A DNA stretch of 11,828 nt from Pavlovales sp. CCMP2436 (taxonomy: Eukaryota > Haptophyta > Pavlovophyceae > Pavlovales). The notes under the pieces are model-generated. The model did not search any database. It saw only the letters and a program-made list of their open reading frames with translations, and was not told the origin of the DNA. The DNA is taken from assembly GCA_026770615.1 (NCBI GenBank), contig MU631974.1, forward strand, positions 40,181-52,008, read 5' to 3'. Below, one piece after another: positions 1-7,664 of this stretch. The stretch's first letter is position 1. Each line of letters starts with the position of its first letter. Position numbers and translations under genes: made by a program.

Positions 1-47
1 GGCGTAGCGCGTAGGAGCCTGCGTCGGAGCGCTAAGATCAGCCTGAC

Positions 48-1196
48 TTGAACTTGAAACGTACCGCCAGCCCGAACCCCCCTACATTAGTATACCATGA
101 TCCATCGCCGAAATCAGTAGGCAGAGGAGTGGCTATCGCAACAAGTAACTCCTTGGGAGCCAAACTTACAAACATTACATATGGCACGGACATTAACAAG
201 ATTGCCGCAGGCCGCTTAATAACCGGAGACCTTACATTCCTAACACAAAAAGGAGAAATAATGACCATAGAAATCACAAGCTTCTATGTCCCATGCGACA
301 AGAAAGGCAAGCAACCTTTCCTAGACATTTTAGGACCATACCTCCGAGCCCGATCCAACAGAGACGGCGTCGCCCGCATAGCAGGCGGGGACGGCAATGG
401 CATATGGGAACCAAATGAAAGGATACGTAAAGACGGCACACCCAGTGACGACAATAGCGAAGAGGCCAGCGCCTTTAGGACATGCATGGAAAGCTGCCCA
501 GACTTGTTTAACCAGAAACCACCGGGGTCCTTCTGCCCAGAAACTCAGCCAACACACGAATACGCCCAAGGGAAGGCATGGGAAGGAAAGTCACGTATTG
601 CCTACCTATTTATGAACGCACACCTAGAGGAATGTGTACGGCACACCTCTCCCCTGGAACAAATTTGCGTCCCTACTGTTACAACCGAAGAAAAAAAAGT
701 AATAAGCGTCCACTACTGGATCGAAGCCACTATCCCGCTCCAAGAGCTAGGCAACATTGTCCGGCCGATACACAGAATACACCTCCTCCCACATCGCATC
801 AAAGTGGACTTGGCAAATCCTACTGAGCGATTAGGAGCGGTCGAGCTAATCCGTCCTGCACTGGAAGCTTGGTTTACTGCACTATCCTCGCAAATGCGAG
901 GAGCATACATAGAAAGAGGAGTCCTTACGGAATTATCAGCTGCTTTCGAATGGCAAGCGTGCTCACTCACCTTGAAAGATGCATTAGACCAATTAGTTGA
1001 ACTCGCTGTTCGGACAGTTCAGGACGCCATAGTACAACCTGACCCTGCAAGACTAGGCAAACAGCCACGACCAGGCCGTACCTGCCGAAATAAAACGTGG
1101 TCACCAGAAGCAGGCCCACACGCACAAATGGATTCGTGGTACAGAAAAGCATTAATAATCACAGAGGATATTATAAGCAACAAAAACAAAGAATAA
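48..1196 (+). pseudogene. LINE endonuclease (APE/EEP-type) segment, N-terminus missing, catalytic residues altered
   Basis: In the family this domain nicks target DNA to prime reverse transcription. Seen: a reading frame of about 382 residues, with a stop at 33-35 just upstream and no ATG (first possible start TTG). GRGVAI (residues 25-30) resembles the GGVAI strand of EEP nucleases; YVP (80-82) and IAGGDGN (111-117) match the YxP and GGDxN motifs and keep the Asp and Asn. The two C-terminal signatures appear mutated: the expected RIDY reads RIAY (184 region, codon GCC at 600) and the expected SDH reads SVH (220-222, codon GTC at 708). Each differs from Asp by one base. The first ~100 residues of the domain are absent. 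Residues after ~230 are the linker to the RT. The frame overlaps the next segment at 1097-1196, where a -1 shift is needed. Inference: inactive endonuclease. Confidence 0.72.
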
Positions 1197-1909
1197 TATC
1201 ACCTATAAGGCTGGGTTTTAATAATACATACACAAAAAAGATGGTCGATACCTTGAGGCAATTTCGTCTAATAGCGGACAAACAACAAGAGGTCCTGCCT
1301 TACCACCCAGGAGCGGTCTTAAAAAATGACGAACCGGACGATGAGATCACTCTTCAACTGGCACGGGACCCGTATCGACCCACAATAGCATCCCTTAGAA
1401 TGATGACCATCCCGCAATTAGAACACTACAATAGCGAACTCAGAAAACGCATGGGGATACGCTACGCCAAGTGCAAAACAGCTCAAAAAGTAGCTAACAA
1501 AGCAGCGGATGACAGAATTCAAGATGCAATCAACAAAGGCCTATTTCGATCCGCCACCAACAATGCGAGAAAGCTCCTCTACCCACGATCTCTGCAGCAA
1601 AGGGTACACATGTTAAGACATCCGACAACAAATAAAGTCACAACAAAGCCAAAAGAAGTTATTAGTTTAGCTACAGACTACACTCGAACACTACTAGGCA
1701 AAACCCCTCCCCTCCCGCCTACGGGCAAAGCATGGCAAGATCCAAGTGAATGGACTGACCTGACTAAACGTTGGACAGACAAAGAGACAACAAATGTCCA
1801 AGCACTTGCTACTCCAAACTATCTCGTCCGCCTAATCGTTGCCGGCAAGGCACGCAGCGCTCCGGGACTAGATGGTGTACAGTACCTAGCCCTAAAACTG
1901 CTGCTATAA
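1097..1909 (+). pseudogene. LINE linker and start of reverse transcriptase, ended by an in-frame TAA
   Basis: Seen: the reading frame one base back from the endonuclease segment. Only the part after about 1196 is likely to have been translated in the parent; the first ATG lies inside the overlap. Residues ~60-240 are charged, helix-rich linker. Near the end, KARSAPGLDGVQYLALK matches the LINE RT entry motif (aPGxDGi...lK). The frame ends at TAA 1907-1909, yet RT-like sequence resumes at once in the same frame, so this is a nonsense mutation, not the natural C-terminus. No independent function is expected for this fragment. Confidence 0.7.
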
Positions 1910-2857
1910 GCCGATAAGATTGAAAACCACATTGGTGAATTACACACTCTCCTAACAAACGTCCTCAACACTACGCTGAAAGAAACGATCCTACCAACCC
2001 AACTGGGTACATCGGAAATTGTCTACTTCTACAAGAAAGGTGATTCCACAAAACTTTCAAACTACAGAGGCCTCGCACTCCAAAGCGTCATCTACAAATT
2101 ACCCGCAGCCTTCATGGCGGGACAGCTACTAGGCGCCGCAGGCAGAATGCAGCTACTATCCGAACAACAGCTTGCGGCCAGAAAAAATGGTAGAGCATCA
2201 GACCACGTAGCAGTGATGGCTGCAGCCATAGCTGAAGCACTGGCAGCAGGACGAGAACTACATATCATCACTTGCGACATTCAAAAGGCTTTCGACGCAG
2301 TCCCACGATATGCCCAGTGGGAGGCAATGGAACGTCACGGCTACCCACCCGAGACAGTGCGACGCGTTCGCATGCTCCAGACATGCACGGGGGCACATGT
2401 GCGAACAGACTACAGCAGATCAAAGCACCCGGTTCTCACTTCCATGGGGTGCAAGCAAGGCTGCCCGCTCAGCCCGATCACGTATTGCTTATTTATGAAC
2501 ATGCTACACCGCCAGCTGGATAAGCAGCCAGGTGGCTACCAACCGACTCCACCGCCAGGCCACACTTACAGAAAGCCGTGCAACCCTCTTAAGTACCAGG
2601 CATACATGGATGATTTAGCACTCTTTGCAGAAAATGCATGCACTGCACAGGCCATGATAGGAATAGCAGATCGCTTCCTCGCGGCCTACACCATGGAATT
2701 CAACGCCAAGAAGTGCTATCTCACCTCGATACTACCTAAGTTGCCAGACACTGGGGACCCACACCACCAGTTCAGACAGTCAGCGACGATCAAGGAAACC
2801 CCACCCAGAAAGCCTGCATCTGCCTACCATCAAGGGATGCAAATTCCCCACACATAG
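1910..2857 (+). pseudogene. LINE reverse transcriptase core (fingers and palm)
   Basis: The RT copies LINE RNA into DNA at the nicked target. Seen: the same frame as the previous segment, beyond its TAA. KKGDSTKLSNYRGLAL (about 2034-2081) matches the LINE motif KKGdxxxxxNYRPIsL. Counting from ATG 2114: motif A is CDIQKAFDAV (Asp55, Asp61), motif B is MGCKQGCPLSP (111-121), and motif C is AYMDD (Asp166, Asp167). FNAKKCYL (196-203) matches the post-C GLxiNxxKC region. All three catalytic Asp are present. YMDD is less usual than the YADD/FADD of most LINEs. The frame loses RT similarity after about 2750 and ends at TAG 2855-2857; the next RT motif lies in another frame. Confidence 0.88.
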
Positions 2858-2952
2858 AGGTGCCCCCGACGCCAAAGGACAATACTTTCGAATACCTAGG
2901 ACATCTCCTAACCACCAACGGCGAGTGGCAGGCCCAGGAACGTAAACCCTGA
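2738..2952 (+). pseudogene. Frameshifted RT fragment carrying the YLG motif
   Basis: Seen: a third reading frame, open between TAA 2737-2739 and TGA 2950-2952. It encodes TFEYLGHLLTTNGEW at about 2884-2928, the conserved fxYLGxxlt block that directly follows the palm in LINE RTs. Neither flanking long frame encodes this motif here, so the parent frame crosses one single-base shift between ~2738 and ~2857 and another near 2930-2949. It is too short and too out of phase to be a gene. Its value is to show that the element is one broken ORF rather than several genes. Confidence 0.7.
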
Positions 2953-4619
2953 TTAAGGTAGCACAGGCCACGGGAAAGGTGCACCTTACCTCGAGCAAAG
3001 GGGCATGCCACACCCTTTGGGTAGCCAAGCTGTCCCACCACGACGTAGCGTCAATACTACCATACTATATGGGAGCATCAGATTTATCTGATGATTTCCT
3101 GTCCACGATGCTCACAGCAATGGTAGAGGCCACGCGCCTTCGCTGCACAATAGGGCCCCATGTAGCAAGAGAACGCCTGTGCGGCCCCCCTGAACGCGAT
3201 GGCCTAAGCCTGGTGGACCCGCGCGCCCAAAACGCGGGAAAAAAAGTATCAGCCATGCTGCGCCTTCTTAACTCACCCGCGGAATCCGCAACGCATGCCC
3301 TCGCGGCACATGCATTGAGTATCGCCCAAAACGGGCCCGCGAGACAAGCCAAGGCAAAAACGATGCTAACCGCAAGGGGGGCGATCAAAAGTCTTTCCGA
3401 AGCACCCCAGGGGGAAGAAAAATGGAATATATTCGAGAAGTATGCATGCCTGCAGACAACACCTATGGGTGAGCTCACCCCTGTCCTACTATGGTCAGCC
3501 CTAGGCGCCACCCGCCGTGCAAAACGCAAAGTGGCTTCGGTCACCCTAGCATCAATGAGCGTCGGTAGTGTACTAAACTTGGCAAAACTGCGTACCGCAA
3601 GCAATGACCCCAACTTAAGTGACACAGACAGACAATTGACAGCCATAAGTGCAGCCGAAGAAGACATATTAAGGACATGCGGCAGCGCTAAAAGGGACAC
3701 GCTTAGTGATCTTCAAAATGCCTTACCGATGCATGCAAACACGGTTGCAGTAGCAAAAACAGCCAAGACCCTGTTCACACATGAATATAGGCCAACATTT
3801 AGTAAATTAAAACACCCGGAGCAGCTGGAAATACTACGGGAAATCATGCCCGCACTCACATCGGCATTATGCGGACCTATGTGCTTCCGGTTCGTCACAC
3901 GCCACACAACACTCATACATGCTCTCAGACACCAACCACCGACAGCGGAGAAACCACAATTGTGCACCCCCCATGTTTGGGTCGACGGGTCATTTATCAA
4001 ACCAGATGGAAACGGCAAGGCTCGAGCAGCCGGTGCGGCGTGTTTTTACGTACTCCCATCACACCACATCCGCGGCACGACACATGCCCCAGGGGCACAT
4101 ATCCTCACCTGCACATTTTCAGGCGATCAAACGGTTGTCAACGCAGAATGCAATGCGGTCACACTTGCCTTACAAGCACTGACCCACGAGCAAGCGCTAT
4201 TCATCGGATGGGACTATGACACAGGCGTAAAACGCCTAGACTGGCATAGACAGCACCTAGACCGCAACCCTCTTCCACAAGGGTTAAGGAATCCTACGAG
4301 CTATGATGCAAACCCTCACTTCTACCGCCTACTCCGCCTCAAGCAAAGTGACGAGGCGCATGGCCGCTACAGGAACGCGACTTACACTGCGGCTCATACC
4401 AAATCGGATGACGAAGTAGCCCGAATTCTAAGTACCCCGGGAGCGGTACGTCACGACGACGCCTCAAGAGCTAGAATAGTGACAGCAGAGGCGCTAAAGA
4501 AAGTGACCCGGCTCTTCATCTCCACACGAAACGTCAATTGGCGTAGCCAGGCTGATTTACCTCCCCACCTCCAACCCCCGGCTGTCATAAAGCTCGTGCA
4601 GAACGCATTGAGCGACTGA
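2946..4619 (+). pseudogene. LINE thumb/linker and RNase H domain segment
   Basis: RNase H removes template RNA during retrotransposition. Seen: the frame opens after TAA 2943-2945 (first ATG 2979; residues counted from there). Residues 1-100 fit the LINE region after the RT: LPYYMGASDL, then RERLCGPPERDGLSLVDPRA, like the family's rv.L..P...GGLgl.d block. Residues ~330-505 form an RNase H fold: VDGSF (Asp336), NAECNAVTLAL (Glu390), GWDYDTG (Asp412/414), then AAHTKSDDEVA (His473) and RHDDASRA (Asp493/494), which match the D-E-D-H-D order. The catalytic set appears complete. Residues 100-330 are alpha-helical linker of unknown role. TGA 4617-4619 ends the frame, but the next segment continues one base back, so this is probably a shift rather than a true stop. 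Confidence 0.8.
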
Positions 4620-4675
4620 GGCTCAAAGGCAGTAGCAGTACACAGAGAAGCCGCCACAGTACAGCTCAAAAAAAC

Positions 4676-6208
4676 ATGCTCACGGCCCAGTGCTGGGCAA
4701 TAGCGGCCACTGCGACAGGAGACATCATCACATCCGACCAACGAGCAGCACGCCATGCGCTAATAGACAGAGTTGCGAGGGATCGCCTAGAGAAGAAAGG
4801 CCCCATTAAACATGCCCCCGGCATAGGTAGAATGGCCATTGTAGAAGCCATGTGGTTACAAGAGAGCACGACTGCTCTGCGTCTCCTACGAGTTAGGGGG
4901 CTACAGCGACCCACGGAAAAGTACACCAGACACATGGTCAGATTGGTACTCGGATCATACCGCCACAATGCCGAGTGGGCAGCAGAATTTCCGGCGATGG
5001 CCACCACTACAATTACCATCGACGGAAAGTCCGAAACAATGGGCCTCACCTGCCCTCTATGCAAAGCACCCAACGCACAAGACACAAAGCATCACCTATA
5101 CCACGAGTGCTCGGCAACAGAAAAGCACCGCCACGACCTCCACCGCTCCTTCTGTAAGGAACTGTCCCCGCGCCTGGGACCCGCCAAATCAAAATCAATG
5201 GCGACACACATGATATCTCGGCCGGACTACTTCACCGGAAGGGTAGGATTAAGTGTCAAAGAAGAGCTCAGAAAGAAGGACGTCGACACCGGTGACGCAC
5301 CCAAGCCCGGCGACTTACACTACACTCTCCTACGCCATAGCCTCAGAATGCACAAATCACGCGAAGCGGCAATTGAAGCATCAGCGGCGTCCACCAAGGA
5401 CAATATATCTATATACGACGCGTATAAGTTTAAGGTAGCCATGTGGGCCGCCCAGACCGCCGAGCGAGCAGCAAGGAAATTGAATCAAAACACAGCATCA
5501 GCGGCCATACCACCTATACAATACGAGCCCATACCCCCAACGGACAGCATTGCTCAGAACAAGGAACCATCAGCCTTACCTCCTATGCAGTATGAGCCCA
5601 TACCCACAACAGACAGCATAGCTCAAAACGAAGCACCAGCGGCCATACCACCTGTGCAGTATGGGCCCATACCCCTAACGGACAGCAGAGCCCAAAACGA
5701 GGCACCAGCGGCTATACCATTTCCGCGGTATGAACCCATACCCCCAACGGACAGCATCGCTCAGTATGAGCCCATATCCCCAACGGCTATACCACCTATA
5801 CAGCAAGAGCCCATATCTCCAACGGACACCAGTGCACTGACCACCCCTGCCAAACGAAAACGCCTGATGCGCAACCAACCTACGAATTATGAAGATTCAT
5901 TAACAGGTGTAAACCCGACCACACCCTCCATGCAGCCCACCCTCAGGCCCAGCAGAGGCCAGCAACGCTTACGCACATCAAACGTGGAAAAATGCAACCA
6001 GAGACCGTCTCGAACCAAAACCTCACTGCTACCAGGAGCAGCCAGTCCCACCGAACCCAAAACAGGACCAGCCATTCCCGCCATAAACCACGAATCCGCA
6101 GCAGGCCCGTCATGCATGCACGCACTGATCCATGACAAATCCGTCATAGTCATGCACCACCCACGCATACTATGCTCAGCAACCAAACGGGCCCTTGAAA
6201 CCGGCTAG
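4676..6208 (+). pseudogene. LINE C-terminal segment: CCHC zinc knuckle and repetitive tail
   Basis: Seen: a 510-residue frame from ATG 4676, open upstream to about 4556, so the ATG is probably not a real start. CPLC...HHLYHEC (residues ~125-144, near 5050-5107) fits the CX2C-X10-HX4C knuckle found after the RT in many LINEs, thought to bind nucleic acid. Residues ~145-275 contain charged helices of no recognised family. From 5504 a Pro/Gln/Ile-rich stretch repeats a 23-residue unit, followed by a basic cluster, PAKRKR (near 5849-5866), that could be a nuclear localisation signal. The remainder is rich in Pro, Thr, Ser and Arg, without recognisable domains. The frame ends at TAG 6206-6208 but continues in a protein-like way for 54 codons. 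Such a long low-complexity tail after the knuckle is unusual for a LINE. Confidence 0.72.
5504..5830 (+). repeat. 69-bp coding tandem repeat (23-residue units)
   Basis: Seen: three full 69-bp units (5504-5572, 5573-5641, 5642-5710) and a fourth from 5711 that breaks into shorter pieces. The unit encodes AIPPxQYEPIPxTDSIAQNxxPx. The period is a multiple of three, so frame is kept. The third unit has YGP for YEP; the fourth has IPFPRYEP and then two shortened copies (YEPISPT; AIPPIQQEPISPTD). Units differ mostly by single bases, as expected for a minisatellite that expanded by slippage or unequal exchange within the LINE ORF. Confidence 0.9.
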
Positions 6209-6373
6209 TCACCCACGATGTCATACCACTCGGGCGACAAAAAACCTAAATCCAAACATGAGCCAGCAAGCTCAAAAAAGTCTTCAAAACGCAAACATGA
6301 GCCAGCAAGCCCGCCACACCCCGCAACCCAAAGCCCTGCACCCGAGGCCCACCCCCGTCAAGGGGTGGGATAG
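6209..6373 (+). pseudogene. In-frame coding-like extension after the TAG of the LINE tail
   Basis: Seen: reading on in the same frame past TAG 6206-6208 gives 54 more codons to TAG 6371-6373. They include the Lys-rich string GDKKPKSKHEPASSKKSSK and a second KRKHEPASPP. Two copies of an 18-bp repeat fall in the same phase and give KHEPAS twice, as expected if the stretch was once translated. Inference: the parent ORF ended at 6373 and TAG 6206 is a later nonsense mutation. Alternatively the phase match is chance and this is 3' UTR. Confidence 0.45.
6254..6310 (+). repeat. 18-bp direct repeat pair
   Basis: Seen: aaacatgagccagcaagc occurs at 6254-6271 and again at 6293-6310, identical, 39 bp apart (a multiple of three). 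In the LINE reading frame both read KHEPAS. Confidence 0.9.
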
Positions 6374-6409
6374 AACGGGCCGGAAAATAAGCCGCGCATA
6401 TTTGTGGTG

Positions 6410-6426
6410 TTTGCCCCCCGGGCAAA
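6410..6426. other. Short perfect hairpin after the last LINE codons
   Basis: Seen: tttgccc (6410-6416) and gggcaaa (6420-6426) are perfectly complementary around a ccc loop, 37 bp beyond the last possible LINE stop. A structured 3' UTR element recognised by the RT is one option; no family match is claimed. Confidence 0.4.
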
Positions 6427-6629
6427 AATCTCAACATATGCGAGTCAGGCTAGTTAGGAGGTAACGTTTGGAATGTGCGAAGGTGGGCTGCGTTCGCAGA
6501 CGGCGCTGCATTTCCAGACGACGCGAGGGAGAGCAGTGGAGGTTGGTCAGCGTGCCAGTCGAGAGTCGTCAGTCGTCGATCGTCGTGTGCCTGAACTGAT
6601 CAGCGGTGGGGACGGTATCCGTGTGCTCG

Positions 6630-6685
6630 GGGTGGATCCCTGGATCTGAGTGTTTTTCAACACTTAAATCCAGCGCGATCCCCCC
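6630..6685. other. Imperfect stem-loop of about 20 bp
   Basis: Seen: agtgtt (6649-6654) pairs with aacact (6659-6664) around a tttc loop. The stem extends through tggat/atcca and, after a small bulge, through ggatc/gatcc, with a few mismatches. It lies in the non-coding stretch after the LINE ORF. It could be part of the LINE 3' UTR, a foldback remnant or an RNA gene; nothing decides. Confidence 0.5.
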
Positions 6686-6930
6686 GGGGACGGACGTTTA
6701 ACTAGAAACTTACACAAACTGATTGATTTCCGAAAAGTCCGGAAGCGCTCTGGATTTGCCGGGGAGCTCCACCCGGGATGGATGAGCGAGTTCTCGCTGT
6801 CGCGCGCACTCCACGATAAGCTCTCTTGTTGCTGCGCAATAAATCCACTTTTAGGCACAAACTTGTTAAAAAATAACGGACCTCCTCAAAAAGCTCCTTG
6901 TGCTCCCTCTCGCCTAAAAGAAGAACAATA

Positions 6931-6956
6931 TGAATGGATGGATGCATGGATGGATG
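6931..6956 (+). repeat. ATGG-type simple repeat, possible LINE 3' tail
   Basis: Seen: two runs of tggatggatg-type sequence separated by a gcat interruption, directly after an A-rich stretch and followed by AT-rich DNA. Many LINEs lacking a poly(A) tail end in short tandem repeats, so this is the best candidate for the 3' end of the element. An ordinary microsatellite is equally possible. Confidence 0.45.
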
Positions 6957-7041
6957 AAAATGCATATTTTAATTTTTAATGCAAAAACAAAGTCAAAAGC
7001 AGAAACAGAAACAGCGGCACAGCTCGGTCGGCGCCTGTGAG

Positions 7042-7130
7042 GTGCGACTCAGGGGTGGATGGGTTATTTACCCATATTGGCCCATTAACTAACCTTCATA
7101 TATGTGACGTATGCATTTTTATATTTGCAG
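7042..7130 (+). other. Probable GT-AG intron (5' leader of the Kdo transferase transcript)
   Basis: Seen: a 5' splice-site-like GAG|GTGCGA at 7041/7042, a branch-site-like CTAAC at 7089-7093 (branch A 7092, 38 nt before the acceptor), and a T-rich tract ending in TTTGCAG at 7124-7130 before GAAGGG. All parts are in order and spacing, giving an 89-nt intron. No reading frame joins convincingly across it, so if real it would lie in an untranslated leader. Inference only; no transcript data. Confidence 0.4.
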
Positions 7131-7218
7131 GAAGGGCGCAGCAAGATACCCTAGGGTCACCTGGAGACCAGAGCCAGCGACGTCCACACGTTTGCGGCCC
7201 TTCTGTCGGCGTAAAACG

Positions 7219-7515
7219 TGCGATTAGGAAAAAGTTGCGCAAAGTTCACGTAAAAAACAACTTCATATTTGCGATGCGAATAGGAAAAAGTTGCGCAAAG
7301 TTCACGTAAAAAACAACTTCGTATTTGCGATGCGAATAGGAAAAAGTTGCGCAAAGTTCACGTAAAAAACAACTTCGTATTTGCGATGCGAATAGGAAAA
7401 AGTTGCGCAAAGTTCACGTAAAAACAACTTCGTATTTGCGATGCGAATAGGAAAAAGTTGCGCAAAGTTCACGTAAAAAACAACTTCGTATTTGCGATGC
7501 GAATAGGAAAAAGTT
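7219..7515 (+). repeat. 56-bp tandem repeat array, five units plus a partial sixth
   Basis: Seen: the string taggaaaaagtt recurs at 7225, 7281, 7337, 7393, 7448 and 7504, a period of 56, 56, 56, 55 and 56 bp. Units are almost identical: the first has cttcat where others have cttcgt, and the fourth lacks one A in its A-run. Each contains the perfect 8-bp palindrome ttgcgcaa and the inverted pair aagttg/caactt. The last unit is cut after aaaaagtt. The array ends 150 bp before the Kdo transferase ATG. Near identity suggests recent amplification. Function unknown: promoter/UTR repeat or a piece of a dispersed satellite. Confidence 0.95.
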
Positions 7516-7664
7516 ATCGGAAACGCGATGGCGACGGGCACGATGGCGGCTGCCCAGTGAAGACTGGCAAAGCAAGGGCAGAAGCAAGGGCCGCAGAGGG
7601 CAGAGGGCAGAGCGGTACGCGAAGAGGCTGAGAGGCTCGAGCTGAGAGCCGGGAGGGGAGAGCG

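Larger units (their letters stand above)
48..6957 (+). mobile_element. Decayed non-LTR (LINE-type) retrotransposon, 5'-truncated or partly outside the window
   Basis: Seen: consecutive plus-strand reading-frame segments spell an APE-type endonuclease (48-1196), reverse transcriptase (about 1850-2940), linker and RNase H (2946-4619), and a CCHC knuckle with a repetitive tail (4676-6373). No LTRs are visible. This is the order of an APE-class LINE that keeps RNase H. Base composition is near 50% GC, lower than the flanking host genes. The left end is near 48: the first recognisable protein lies mid-endonuclease, and the ~45 bp before it are GC-rich and stop-rich. The right end is uncertain; the last coding-like sequence stops at 6373, and an ATGG-rich tract at 6931-6956 is a plausible LINE 3' tail. 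No target-site duplication was found. Inference: a dead copy, broken by four frameshifts and two or more nonsense codons. The clade is not assigned. Confidence 0.85.
6374..7664. other. Non-coding stretch between the LINE ORF and the Kdo transferase gene
   Basis: No convincing protein gene. The first ~300 bp are GC-rich with small hairpins (ctgcg/cgcag at 6488-6499; 6630-6685). At 6840-7010 the sequence is A/T-rich, with a CAGAAA-like run near 7000-7015. A 6-bp hairpin atgggt/acccat lies at 7059-7075. A probable intron and the 56-bp array fill 7042-7515. From 7516 to 7664 the sequence is purine-rich (AGAGGGCAG-like) and probably 5' UTR or proximal promoter of the downstream gene. No TATA box was recognised. 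Confidence 0.6.

Noticed and set aside
3065..3700. 211-residue minus-strand ORF inside the LINE
   Set aside because: It lies opposite the LINE linker, which matches its family in sense; nothing recognisable in antisense.
6195..6464. 89-residue plus-strand ORF after the LINE tail
   Set aside because: It is out of phase with the Lys-rich continuation of the LINE frame, which better explains the in-phase repeats.
7037..7309. 90-residue plus-strand ORF across the probable intron and first repeat
   Set aside because: No domain; it is formed partly from intron-like and repeat sequence and ends in the repeat mini-ORF.
7219..7515. CRISPR array
   Set aside because: The whole 56-bp unit is repeated with no variable spacers, and the context is eukaryotic.
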